Source: JBHIYN01 sp041984235
GTDB lineage: Bacteria; Pseudomonadota; Gammaproteobacteria; Ga0077536
Direction of reading: 5' to 3'
Length of the DNA: 64,000 nucleotides
Assembly: GCA_041984235.1 (NCBI GenBank)
Contig: JBHIYN010000011.1
Span: 62,001 to 126,000, forward strand
Under the pieces are notes generated by a model that was not told the DNA's origin, ran no database searches, and saw only the letters and a list, made by a program, of their open reading frames with translations. The position numbers and the translations under genes are program-made. This document shows, in pieces, positions 29,186 through 38,634 of the stretch. Position 1 is the first letter of the stretch; each line of letters opens with the position of its first letter.

Positions 29186-31495
29186 CTAGAGCGTCGACTC
29201 CCACTTCGCCAGCCATTCCGGAACTTCGCTGACGGGCATCGGCCTGGCGACAAGAAACCCTTGCACGGCGTCACAACCGAACTCGCTTACCACGTCCCAG
29301 TCGTCCTGGTCCTCGACACCTTCGGCCACGATGTGCAAGCCCAGATTCTTGCCCAGACTGACCGCCGATTCCAGTAACGTGTGCGTTTTGGTCGCTTCTT
29401 TCGCGCCATGGACGAATGCCCGGTCGATCTTCAATTCGGTAAACGGCAGCGATTTCAGCTTGTCGAGGGACGCGTAGCCGGTGCCGAAGTCGTCGACCGA
29501 AAGCGTGATGTCGTTCAGGCGCAGCCGCATCAGGATTTCCATCGCCGCCATGGCATCACGGGCAACGCCGCTCTCGGTCAGCTCGAGCGTGATCTGTGAC
29601 GGTGCCATCGCCTGTTCGGCCGCGGTCGCGACGACGAATCCGGGAAAGTCGAGATCGGCGAGGTTGTCCGCGTCGACGTTGATCGACACGTTGACAGTGA
29701 GGCCGTCGGCGAGCCATGAGCCACCGTCGGCGAGCGTGCGGGCCACGACCGCCTTGGTCAGGGGGCCCATGAGTCCGTTCGACTCAGCGGCCGGGAGGAA
29801 TGAGCCCGGACCGAGAATGCCGAACTCGGGATGTTGCCAGCGTGCCAGTGCCTCGAATCCGACCACATGGCGGTCGCGCACGGCTACCTTCGGCTGGTAA
29901 TACATCGTCAGCGCGCCGTCCGAGAGGCCTGCTTCCACCTCCTCCCGGCTCAGGCTGTAACCGGGGTCGCGACGAGGGGCCTGGCTCTGCGCGGGCGCGA
30001 ACGATTCCATGGCCAGTTCGAGCAGGGCGCTTAGCGCTCGAGGCTTGATCGGCTTGCTGAGCGTGCCAAGCACGCGCAGGCCGTTCTGCAGCGCGAAATC
30101 CTTTGCCGCACTGATGAGGCGCTCCTCTACGCCGCTGACGAATGCGACGTCGGGCCGTTCGCGGTAGCCGGCGATTCCGCGTATGAACTCGATGCCGTCG
30201 AGGTCCGGCATCTTGAGATCGCACAGCACGACGTCGAAATGCGACGCGGCATCTTCGATCTTGGCGAGGGCCACGCGACCGCTCTCCGCCGAATCGAGCC
30301 GGGAGACACCGAGACGCTCGAGCATCTTGAGCGCCAGATTGCGCACGAATGGCTCGTCGTCGACCACCAGGACGCTGAGGTTCGAGAATGCCTGTCCGCG
30401 GTCCTGCACGTCGCGCCGCGGCCCGGGTCGCTCCGACGCGGGCGCGGCCTCGGTCGGGGATTCAGTATCGAACACGGATGTCTCGGACGCGCTCAGAGAG
30501 TGCTGTTCCGCGAGCGGTGAGGCCGGATTCTGATTGTTTCGTGCCGTGCCCTCGACGCGTTCCGTATGCTGGGTCGGATTCCCCCGCACGGCCGGGAGTG
30601 CCGGGAAGGACTGTCGCCAGGTCGCAATGGTCAGCGGCCGCTCCTCGAGGCGGAACGCCAGTCCGCTATCGATCGCGGCGAGCAGTGCGTCGGAGTACCT
30701 GTCGGCGGCAACCTCGCTCGCCGGCACCAGAGGGTCGGTCCCGCTCTCCAGTATCTCCATTCCCCGCTTGACCGCGTCAAGCGGGACGTTTCCTGTCACC
30801 ACGCGATACATCACGGCCGCGAGGCTGTAGATGTCGCCCCACGGTCCCTGTCTGCGGCCTTCGCCTTCGGACGTGTATTGCTCGAAAGGCGCGAAGCCGC
30901 GAGATACCAGGGACGTCAGTCCGCGTGAGGCCGCGTCGCGGATCTCCCGCGCGGCGCCAAAATCGACCAGCACGGGCATGCCGTCCTCGCGCAGGAGAAT
31001 GTTGTCGGGCTTGATGTCGCGATGTATGAATCCGGCCTCGTGCACTTTCTCGACGCCTTCGAGCAGGCGCCCAATCACGTGCAGTAGCACGTCTTCGTTC
31101 TCGAGTTTGCCGGCATCGGCCGCTTCGGCGATGGTCTGGCCGCGCTCGAGGACCATGACCATATAGGCCGTTCCATGCAGTTCGAAAGCACTGAGTACCC
31201 GGACGATGTTCGGATGCGAAAAGCTCGCGAGCGTGCGGGCTTCTTCCAGGAACCGACGCAGGCCCCAGCGAAAATCGTCTTCCGTATGTTCGCCTACCGC
31301 GCTTACTTGCTGGTCGTCGCCACGTACGCAAACGGAGCGCGGAAAGAACTCCTTGATCGCGACGCGCTGATTGAGCGTCGTATCCATGGCCTCGTAGGTG
31401 ATGCCAAAACCGCCGGCGCCGAGGACGCCGACGACCTCGTACCAGTGCAACGGGGTACCTGCTTGCAGGACCTTGTGCTTTTCATATGTCTTCAT
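29186..31495 (-). CDS. Fusion protein: Ser/Thr protein kinase-REC-EAL phosphodiesterase
   Basis: 769 residues, no membrane segment. Residues ~17-300 are a Hanks-type kinase with a Gly-rich loop (GAGGFG, 26-31), Lys48, HRDIKPDN (158-165) and DFG (178-180), all intact. After a Ser/Pro/Glu linker, a receiver (~373-500) has acceptor Asp426 (LCDLKMPDLDGI) and Lys481. The EAL domain (~525-765) has EAL at 548-550, LELTE, DDFGTGYAS, the Lys in TELKID, AEGVE and QGF, so c-di-GMP hydrolysis to pGpG is expected. Three signalling currencies thus meet in one chain: Ser/Thr phosphorylation, two-component phosphate and c-di-GMP. The gene is 73 bp upstream of the 26956-29112 kinase gene and in the same direction. 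A paralogue is at 38635-40986. Confidence 0.9.
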   Translation of the reverse strand: MKTYEKHKVLQAGTPLHWYEVVGVLGAGGFGITYEAMDTTLNQRVAIKEFFPRSVCVRGDDQQVSAVGEHTEDDFRWGLRRFLEEARTLASFSHPNIVRVLSAFELHGTAYMVMVLERGQTIAEAADAGKLENEDVLLHVIGRLLEGVEKVHEAGFIHRDIKPDNILLREDGMPVLVDFGAAREIRDAASRGLTSLVSRGFAPFEQYTSEGEGRRQGPWGDIYSLAAVMYRVVTGNVPLDAVKRGMEILESGTDPLVPASEVAADRYSDALLAAIDSGLAFRLEERPLTIATWRQSFPALPAVRGNPTQHTERVEGTARNNQNPASPLAEQHSLSASETSVFDTESPTEAAPASERPGPRRDVQDRGQAFSNLSVLVVDDEPFVRNLALKMLERLGVSRLDSAESGRVALAKIEDAASHFDVVLCDLKMPDLDGIEFIRGIAGYRERPDVAFVSGVEERLISAAKDFALQNGLRVLGTLSKPIKPRALSALLELAMESFAPAQSQAPRRDPGYSLSREEVEAGLSDGALTMYYQPKVAVRDRHVVGFEALARWQHPEFGILGPGSFLPAAESNGLMGPLTKAVVARTLADGGSWLADGLTVNVSINVDADNLADLDFPGFVVATAAEQAMAPSQITLELTESGVARDAMAAMEILMRLRLNDITLSVDDFGTGYASLDKLKSLPFTELKIDRAFVHGAKEATKTHTLLESAVSLGKNLGLHIVAEGVEDQDDWDVVSEFGCDAVQGFLVARPMPVSEVPEWLAKWESTL

Positions 31496-31645
31496 GTGCG
31501 AAACCGTGCCCGATCCGGTCTGCTTGTCATGCGCCGGAAGGCGAACGAATGACGGCCGCCGAAGCGGAACCTCGACTGGACACCACCTTCCATTGTACGG
31601 TCGGCCGAGCTGGCCCGCGCGGCGCGGGGCTCCACGCGTGCCCCC

Positions 31646-32491
31646 TCAGTCGAAGTCCGGCGTGGCCGCGCATTGTGCTCGCCCTCCAAGGTAGGACTCT
31701 ATGGCAGTGGTTACCACGGCAAGACTCCGCGAAGGCGTTCTTGCGTACTGGTTCACGCAGTCCCGGGACTTCCTCGCCGCCTGTTTCTCGATCAGCGCGC
31801 ACAGTTCACCCATTTGCAGTGCGCCGACGCTGCGCGCGGCGGACTTGATGCGGTGGGCGATATTTTCGACCTCGCCCAGGTCATTGCGGTCGAAGGCGGA
31901 TTCGAGGCGTGCGACGTCGGCCATCACGCTGTCGCGGAATTGTTGCAGGAATTCCAGCACATCGGACGGATCGTCGCCAATCAGCTCGATCAGCATGGTG
32001 ACGTCCAGGACCGGAAGATCTCCGCCTGGCTCTCCCGCGGCAGTGGTGCCGACGCCGGGCGACGTCGCTTGCGGCTCGTCGATGGCGGAATGGTCGAGGT
32101 GGACTTCGATGGCTGCCGAGAGCTCCCGCGTCGAAATCGGTTTGGCGATGAAGCCGTCGAAAGTATCACACGCCTGATCCGGATCGGCGTCGTTGGCGCT
32201 GATCGCGTAGATGGCTGTCCGGGTTGCGCGTTGGCGCTCTTCCTCCCGGATCCTTCTTGCGAGCTGGTAACCGTCGAGTCCGGGCATGCGCAGATCAGTC
32301 AGCAGCACGCGATATTCGCCCGTGCGCCACGTCTCGAGTGCCTGATCGCCGCTGGCGGCGATATCGCACTGATGGCCCAGCCGCTGGAGCTGACGACGGA
32401 TGAGATCCTGATTCACCGCGTTGTCTTCCGCGACGAGGATCGTGCTTCGACGTACATTGGATCGCCCCGCTGCTCCGTCCTTCGAGTCCAT
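31646..32491 (-). CDS. REC-HPt phosphorelay protein
   Basis: 281 residues from ATG 32491, with GGAGGG just upstream. The receiver (~15-130) has VAEDNAVN, acceptor Asp in LLTDLRMPGLDGY and Lys in FIAKPIS. After a Pro/Gly linker, an HPt domain (~165-265) carries the phospho-His in AHRIKSAARSVGA. It can accept phosphate on Asp and hold or pass it on His, serving as an intermediate for the hybrid kinases of the same train, which have no HPt of their own (inference). The preceding gene is the 1870-residue kinase, 236 bp upstream. Confidence 0.88.
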   Translation of the reverse strand: MDSKDGAAGRSNVRRSTILVAEDNAVNQDLIRRQLQRLGHQCDIAASGDQALETWRTGEYRVLLTDLRMPGLDGYQLARRIREEERQRATRTAIYAISANDADPDQACDTFDGFIAKPISTRELSAAIEVHLDHSAIDEPQATSPGVGTTAAGEPGGDLPVLDVTMLIELIGDDPSDVLEFLQQFRDSVMADVARLESAFDRNDLGEVENIAHRIKSAARSVGALQMGELCALIEKQAARKSRDCVNQYARTPSRSLAVVTTAIESYLGGRAQCAATPDFD

Positions 32492-32727
32492 ATGCCCTCC
32501 CTTTTTACATCGATACATTTACGGCCAGGCCGAAGCAGTTTGCCAGAGGTCGCCTGTCACGGGAACGGCCAGGGAACCCGGGCTGCTGTCGCACGGAGGC
32601 CCATGGCCCGTTAGCGCCCATCCTGCGCGGATTTCGTGCCGGGCCGGGCTGTATCGGGCGGGCACCCTCAGGTTCCCGAGGGGGCTAACGGAGGGCTGCC
32701 GCGAGCCACGATTGCATGCAAGCCTGC

Positions 32728-35700
32728 TCAGGCGCCGCGTCTGTCCTTGCCCGAGCGGCGCGTCGCGTGGGTCGCTGGCGCGGCATTACCGCCGCCATCC
32801 TGGTCACGATGCGGGGCGGTCGATCCGCTCGCGGCGGGGCCGGAGGCATGCCGCGGCCGGCGTGAATCGCGCCGCAGCCGGCCGGAACGCCGCTCGCGCT
32901 CCAGCACCTGGGCGACGAGACGACTGGCCTCCAGGTTGGACAGGGGAGCACCCGCCTCGTGCGCGCGGATGGCGATCTTCTGCACGTAGTCGTCGAGTTT
33001 CGCGCGGTCCGCGAGCGACATCGCATCGCCGACGATAACTGCGACCTCGAGCTCCTGCCATTCGGGCTCGCCGCGCAGCATCCGCAGGAACTCGAAGCCG
33101 TCCATGGTCTGCACGGCCATATCGAGTATCACGAGCCGGGGTTTGCTCTGCCGCAGACTGGCCAGGGCGGCGTCCGACCGCGTCGCGTTTTCGGCTTCCC
33201 AGCCCGCCCTGCGAAGCTCCTGGGCCAGCACTTCGCGTGAGGCGTCGTCGTTCGCGATGATGAGCGCTGTGCATGGCGGGTCGTCGCAACGGTAGCGCCA
33301 CACGATGCGCTCGACGGCGTCGCGGTCGAGCGGCTTCACGATGTAGTCTGTCGCGCCCAGGGCAAACGCGCGTTCCGCGTCATCGACAACGGTGCAGATC
33401 ACGACGGGGATATCACGAGTCGTCTCCCCTGACTTGAGGTCCCGTAACACGGCCCAGCCATCGACCTGTGGCATCCTGATGTCGAGCGTGACGAGCGCCG
33501 GTGACAGCCGGCGTACGAGGTCGAGTCCCGTGCGGCCGTCGGCGGCGGTTATTACGCGGTAGCCCTGCAACTCGATCTGGCGCTTCAGCAGATCCCGGGC
33601 CTGTGCTTCGTCGTCAATCACGATGACGAGCGGAACGCCGTCTTGACTGTCGTCGAAGGCTTCCGCTGCATCCTGTAGCTGGCGATGCGTCGGCAGGCTG
33701 ACCGTGAACGACGAACCCTGCCCGGACGTGCTCTCGACCTCGATGTCTCCGCCGAGCAAGTGGCACAGCCGGCGGCTGAGCGCAAGACCGAGCCCGGTGC
33801 CGCCATAACGTCGAGTGAATTCGGCGCTGCCTTGATGGAATGGTTCGTAGAGCATGGCGAGCTGCTCGTCGGTCATTCCTACGCCGCTATCTGCAACGGT
33901 GAAAACGGCCCAGACTTCACCGTCGCGCGGCCTTTCGGCGACCGTGATCCGCACCGTGCCCTTTTCCGTGAACTTCGCCGCATTGGAGAGCAGATTCAGC
34001 AGGATCTGTCGGACCCTCGTCGCGTCGCCCGTCATTTCGCCGATCCCCGGCTGGATGTCGATCTCGAGGGCGTTACGGTTCTTCTCGATGGTCGGGCGCA
34101 CCTGGTCCGCGGCCTCAGTCACGATCTGATCGAGCCGGAATGGCTCCCGCGATACCTCGAGTCGTCCCGCTTCCACCTTGCTCAGGTCGAGAACGTCATT
34201 GATCAGGGCCAGCAGATGGCGGCCGGCGCCGCGAATTCGTTCGAGATCCGCCTGCGCCTCGGGGTCACCGCGCTCGTTTGCGTCTTCACCCAGCATCTCG
34301 CTGTAACCGATGATGGCGTTGAGTGGTGTGCGCAACTCATGGCTCATCGATGCGAGAAACGCGCTCTTCGCCGCGTTGGCTTCCTCGGCGACCGCGCGGG
34401 CCTGGCGTTCGGCTTCGAGCCGCACGCGTTCACTGATGTCCCGCACTGCCGTGGCGAACATCCGGCCGGAGTCGGTTTCGACGGTATTCACGCTGACATC
34501 GACCGGAAAGCTCGATCCATCCGCGCGCACGGCGCGCACTGCCACGTTAGGAGCGGGCATGAGTTCGGCGCCGGGCGGCGATTGCCGGGGTTCCGTGCGC
34601 GTCGATGCCCGCAGGTCGGGCAGGATTTCGTCGATCGAATGGCCGACGAGTTCATCGCGCGAGCGGCCAAAGAGCAATTCGGCCTCGCGATTGACCAGGC
34701 GGATAATCCCTGTCTCGTCGCTCATGACGATTGCCTCGGGTGCGAACTCGAACAGCTCCCGGTACTGGCGGCGGCCACGATCGCGAACCATCGCCGCGGT
34801 CACCGCGAGTCCGAAGATATCCAGGCTCCGTGCGACCGACGCCGTGTCGGTAAAGGGCCTGCACGCCATGACCCCGATGTGACCGAGGATTTGCCCTTCT
34901 GTATCGATCAGCGGTTGCGCGGCGTATGCATCGATCCCTTTTCGAGAGAAGTACACGTCGTCCGGAAAGCGTGCCTGCACATCCCGCGCGACGATACAGC
35001 GCTCGCCCGCGATGACCTCTTTGCAGGGTGTGCCCTCGAGGCTGTAACCGAAGTTCGGCACGACAGCGCCGCCTTCGACGCATGCGATCGTGTGCAGCAC
35101 ATCAGGCGTGGCGGTATCGAAACGGCTGACGAACGCAATGTCCGCGTTGACGTTCTCCGCCAGCCGCAAGGCGGCCTGTTGGTAGTAGATCTGTCCTTCG
35201 TTCGCTATCAGCTCCGTGGACACGATACGCATCGCGGCTTCGGCCTGCTTGTGTTGCGTGATGTCGGTCAGGGTACCGACGAAGCCGGCACGGGCGCCGT
35301 CCGCGGCGACGATTTCCGCCGCCTGGCCGATGACCCAGACGATGCTGCCGTCCGCGTGGCGGAAGCGATATTCCTCGTGGAAGGGCTCGCCGTTCTCCAT
35401 CGCGCCGGACCATGCCGAGGCGACCCGCTCGCGGTCCTCCGGATGCAGGGCCTGCTGCCAGCCGCTGCCGAGCACGGCCGCGGGAGGGAGCCCGCTCATG
35501 GCGTGGAAGGTTGGATTTCCCCCTATACACTCACCTTCGGCATCGAGGTAGGCGATCCCGATCGTCGCGACCTCGCCGAGGGAGGCAACCGCGCGCTCGC
35601 TGACCGCGGCTCGCTCGAGGGCGTCATGGACCGCCGTGACGTCGTAGTGGGCGACCAGGACGCGGCGGTCGGTGTTGACCGAGAAGCACATGATCCGGCA

Positions 35701-38340
35701 CAGGAACCAGCGGTGCCCGGCCCCCGAGGGAGAGGTGTATTCGTGAACGAAGGTCTCCTGCCCACCGTCGATCACCCGGGCGAGCCCGGCCGCGATCTCG
35801 TGCGCGCTCGGCGCCTGGTCCTCCGGGGCCCGTGTACAGGCCTCCAGGTAATTGCCGTTTTCCGTTGTCCGTTGCCAGGCAACATCCGCGTCAGCCGAGA
35901 ATTCACGCCATGCGGCATTGGTGGAGAGAACGCGACCGCTGTCGTCGAGCACGGCGAGGCGCGCGTCCAGCGCGTCGAGCACGAGCCGGGTGAAGCGCTC
36001 GCTGGCGGCGAGCTGGGCGGTGCGCTGTTCGATGCGATCCTCGAGTTCGGTGTTCAGGCGCCGCAGATCCTGCTCGGCCGCCTCGCGTTCGCTGATGTCC
36101 ACGCTGCTGGCGATGAAATGGGTAATGCGTCCCGACGAGTCGCGCAAGGGGGCGAGCATGAATTCGATCGGCATGGTCGAGTCGTCGGCATTCCGGACGA
36201 TCACGTCGAAGTGTGAGATCGTGCCCTCGGCCGCGCGTTCGCAGGCCTGCCGGACGCGTTGTCGGATATCGTCGGTGTAGTTGAACCAGTGCGTTTCCCA
36301 CAACTTCTTGCCGATCACCGCCGCGGCTTCGACGCCGGTTGCTTCGAGCGGCGCGCGGTTGACCTGCGTGAGCGTGCCGTCCGGCGACAGCACGGCGACG
36401 AAGGAGAACAGCCCGTCCAGCACGCGGCGCAGATGGGCCTCGCTCTCGCGCACCGTTTCCTCGGCACGCCTGCGTTCCGTGACGTCCTGGTGGATGCCGA
36501 GCATCAGCAGCGGTTTGCCGTCGGCCGTGCGGCTCACCACGCGGCCGCGGTCGCTTACCCAGACCCAGTGGCCGTCCTTGTGACGCATGCGGCTCTCGAA
36601 CTCGTAGCGAGCCGACGCGCCGCTGAAGTGCCGCTCCAGCGCCTCGCTGCTCGCCGCCAGATCGTCCGGATGGGCGAGTCGCTGCCAGGTTTCGATCGAA
36701 ATCGGCTCGAGCTCGTCGAGCGCGTAACCGGCTATCGCGGCCCAGCGCGCGTTGAACACGGCCTCGCCGGTTTGCACGTTCCATTCCCAGGTGCCGAGGT
36801 CCGCGCTGTCGATCACCGTGTGCAGGCGCTGTTCACTGGCCCGTAGCCGCTCATGGTCGTCCTTCTCGCGGGAGATGTCCGACTCGATGGACATGTGGCC
36901 TTCCAGCTCACCATTGCCATCGCGCAGCGGGTGGCAGCTCACGCGACTCCAGTAGGGTTCGCCGTTCTTGCGGTAGTTGACGAACTCGCCGATGAACGGT
37001 TCGCCGTCCCGCAGCGCCCGCTTCATCGCGCGCACCACGGCCGGGTCGGTGGACGCACCGTGCAGGAAGGTGTGCGGGCGACGCCCGTACACTTCCTCCA
37101 GCGCGTAACCGGTGATGCGGGTGAACCCCGCATTGACCCATTCCACGCGGCCCTGCGGGTCCGTCATGACCACGCTGTTGGGGGTATCCCGGGCGATTTG
37201 CGAAAGGCGGTCGACCTCCGCGCGCGCCGCGCGGTTCTCCCGCTGCACGCCGGTCGTATCGAGGAGCTGGTCGATGGTCACCAGCAGCGGGTGCAGGGAA
37301 TCGACCAGATCCGGATCGTAGCCGCCGGGCCGCGCGGCGAGTCCGAGCAGGGCCGTGATGCGGCCACCGTGATGGACGGGAATGACGGCCAATGCGCCGT
37401 ATCCGCCCGATCGCGCGCGGCTGTCGTCAGCCGGCGGTGCGCTCAGCACTGCTTCGCCGGTGACCAGGGCGCGCTCCGGCAGCGCACCGAACGCGGACAG
37501 TGCGCCGGCCTCCTCCCCGGCGGTCATGGCGGGTGCCAGTATGCGCAGGCCGGTGGGGCCCGCCGCGGCATCTCCGACTTCGGCGATCGCCCCGTACTCG
37601 CTGTCCGTTATGGAGAGAATTTCCGCCAGCAGGAATTCAAACGTCTCACGGGGCCGGGTCGAGCGGATTAAGCGCGCCTGCGCGCGCGCGACGATCGCAT
37701 TCAGCCGCTGGGCGTGGCGCAGCGCCGATTCCCTTGCCTGGTTTTCCGCACGCAAGCGTGTGGTCATCTCCAGATCGCGCTGCGCGCGCGCGGTGACCAA
37801 ATACAGAAAGACCAGGAACAGGGCCACCATCACGGCCATGCTCAGCGCGAGCGGCGTGCCCACGATGACGAAACGCAGGCTCAAGGGCAGCAGTGCGGGC
37901 ACGATCAGCGCAAGCGCGGACACGCGGTCGGCGGCCAGCGAGACACTGGCGCCGGCGCACAGGCCTCCGATCACGAAGGCCAGGAACACCTGATGGGCCG
38001 GCACACTTGCCGGAAACAGCACGATCGCGGCGCCGCCCCAGACCAGGCCCGCGGCGAGAACGCCGATCCGAAACAGGCTCAGGGAGGCTGTTCGCGGCTC
38101 GTCGCGGCGGCGGTAGCGCAGCAGGAGTCCGGTGCGGTAAGCGAGCACGGCGCCCGTGGCCAGGAGCCAGCCGCCGGCGGCGGCGGCGCCGACGATCGGC
38201 CATTGGATCGCGGCCGCCAGCGCGGCCAGGAGCGCGCCCGTCGCCAGCGCCACGGGCAGGTCGCCGTACAGCATGCGAACCTGCTCCTGGCGGGAAAACT
38301 CAGCCGCGGAGGAGGCAGTGCGTGTCTCGGTTTTCGCCAT
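32728..38340 (-). CDS. Very large membrane hybrid histidine kinase: 6TM-GAF-5xPAS-GAF-PAS-HisKA-HATPase-REC-REC
   Basis: 1870 residues from ATG 38340 (MAKTETRT); an open extension to 38496 is unlikely. About six membrane helices occupy residues 30-183. They resemble the integral-membrane N-termini of some diguanylate cyclases. A GAF domain (~215-375) follows, then five PAS domains, a second GAF (NVNADIAFVSRF) and a sixth PAS ending in VRDISERV. HisKA has His1334 (MSHELRTPLN); the HATPase has intact N, G1 (ADSGVG) and G2 (GTGLGL) boxes. The receivers have Asp1620 (TLDIRMPQVDGW) and Asp1740 (ILDMAVQTMDGF). The C-terminus is a basic low-complexity tail. It is the first gene of the minus-strand signalling train and is divergent from the second STPK-REC-EAL gene. 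Confidence 0.9.
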   Translation of the reverse strand: MAKTETRTASSAAEFSRQEQVRMLYGDLPVALATGALLAALAAAIQWPIVGAAAAGGWLLATGAVLAYRTGLLLRYRRRDEPRTASLSLFRIGVLAAGLVWGGAAIVLFPASVPAHQVFLAFVIGGLCAGASVSLAADRVSALALIVPALLPLSLRFVIVGTPLALSMAVMVALFLVFLYLVTARAQRDLEMTTRLRAENQARESALRHAQRLNAIVARAQARLIRSTRPRETFEFLLAEILSITDSEYGAIAEVGDAAAGPTGLRILAPAMTAGEEAGALSAFGALPERALVTGEAVLSAPPADDSRARSGGYGALAVIPVHHGGRITALLGLAARPGGYDPDLVDSLHPLLVTIDQLLDTTGVQRENRAARAEVDRLSQIARDTPNSVVMTDPQGRVEWVNAGFTRITGYALEEVYGRRPHTFLHGASTDPAVVRAMKRALRDGEPFIGEFVNYRKNGEPYWSRVSCHPLRDGNGELEGHMSIESDISREKDDHERLRASEQRLHTVIDSADLGTWEWNVQTGEAVFNARWAAIAGYALDELEPISIETWQRLAHPDDLAASSEALERHFSGASARYEFESRMRHKDGHWVWVSDRGRVVSRTADGKPLLMLGIHQDVTERRRAEETVRESEAHLRRVLDGLFSFVAVLSPDGTLTQVNRAPLEATGVEAAAVIGKKLWETHWFNYTDDIRQRVRQACERAAEGTISHFDVIVRNADDSTMPIEFMLAPLRDSSGRITHFIASSVDISEREAAEQDLRRLNTELEDRIEQRTAQLAASERFTRLVLDALDARLAVLDDSGRVLSTNAAWREFSADADVAWQRTTENGNYLEACTRAPEDQAPSAHEIAAGLARVIDGGQETFVHEYTSPSGAGHRWFLCRIMCFSVNTDRRVLVAHYDVTAVHDALERAAVSERAVASLGEVATIGIAYLDAEGECIGGNPTFHAMSGLPPAAVLGSGWQQALHPEDRERVASAWSGAMENGEPFHEEYRFRHADGSIVWVIGQAAEIVAADGARAGFVGTLTDITQHKQAEAAMRIVSTELIANEGQIYYQQAALRLAENVNADIAFVSRFDTATPDVLHTIACVEGGAVVPNFGYSLEGTPCKEVIAGERCIVARDVQARFPDDVYFSRKGIDAYAAQPLIDTEGQILGHIGVMACRPFTDTASVARSLDIFGLAVTAAMVRDRGRRQYRELFEFAPEAIVMSDETGIIRLVNREAELLFGRSRDELVGHSIDEILPDLRASTRTEPRQSPPGAELMPAPNVAVRAVRADGSSFPVDVSVNTVETDSGRMFATAVRDISERVRLEAERQARAVAEEANAAKSAFLASMSHELRTPLNAIIGYSEMLGEDANERGDPEAQADLERIRGAGRHLLALINDVLDLSKVEAGRLEVSREPFRLDQIVTEAADQVRPTIEKNRNALEIDIQPGIGEMTGDATRVRQILLNLLSNAAKFTEKGTVRITVAERPRDGEVWAVFTVADSGVGMTDEQLAMLYEPFHQGSAEFTRRYGGTGLGLALSRRLCHLLGGDIEVESTSGQGSSFTVSLPTHRQLQDAAEAFDDSQDGVPLVIVIDDEAQARDLLKRQIELQGYRVITAADGRTGLDLVRRLSPALVTLDIRMPQVDGWAVLRDLKSGETTRDIPVVICTVVDDAERAFALGATDYIVKPLDRDAVERIVWRYRCDDPPCTALIIANDDASREVLAQELRRAGWEAENATRSDAALASLRQSKPRLVILDMAVQTMDGFEFLRMLRGEPEWQELEVAVIVGDAMSLADRAKLDDYVQKIAIRAHEAGAPLSNLEASRLVAQVLERERRSGRLRRDSRRPRHASGPAASGSTAPHRDQDGGGNAAPATHATRRSGKDRRGA

Positions 38341-38634
38341 GCTCGCTTGTACGTTTTCCTTTTCGTGCCATGCGTCAAGAATGGATGCCTGTCCCTCGCT
38401 CGCGCGCCGCGGGCCCGCGAGCGCTTGCGCAGCGGCTCCCTCCAATGGCGCCGGACATCGGCGCGTTGCCGACGTCCTTTCCTGGAGGTGCTCCATGTGA
38501 CAGTGCTACAAAATAGCTGATATCTTACGTCCGCGAGGGCTTCCCCGGATCTGCGAGCGACGACCCCGTCGCGAATTTGGCCGTTCGGGCAACACCCTGC
38601 AATCCGCCGTGTTTACATTCGCAGTAAACCTACT
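38341..38634. promoter_or_regulatory. Divergent promoter region between the giant kinase and the second kinase-EAL gene
   Basis: 294 bp with no gene. A weak sigma70-like pair on the plus strand, GTGACA (38497-38502) and TATCTT (38521-38526) at 18-bp spacing, points toward 38635. An operator-like palindrome lies at 38611-38629. The promoter call is by eye only. Confidence 0.35.
38611..38629. promoter_or_regulatory. Operator-like palindrome GTTTAC-N7-GTAAAC
   Basis: Perfect 6-bp arms around a 7-bp spacer, AT-richer than the surroundings, ending 5 bp before the annotated GTG start at 38635. It could be a repressor site overlapping the translation start region, or a sign that the true start lies further downstream. 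Confidence 0.4.

Noticed and set aside
33685..36216. An 843-codon plus-strand frame opposite the giant kinase
   Set aside because: Antisense shadow of well-defined PAS, GAF and kinase domains.
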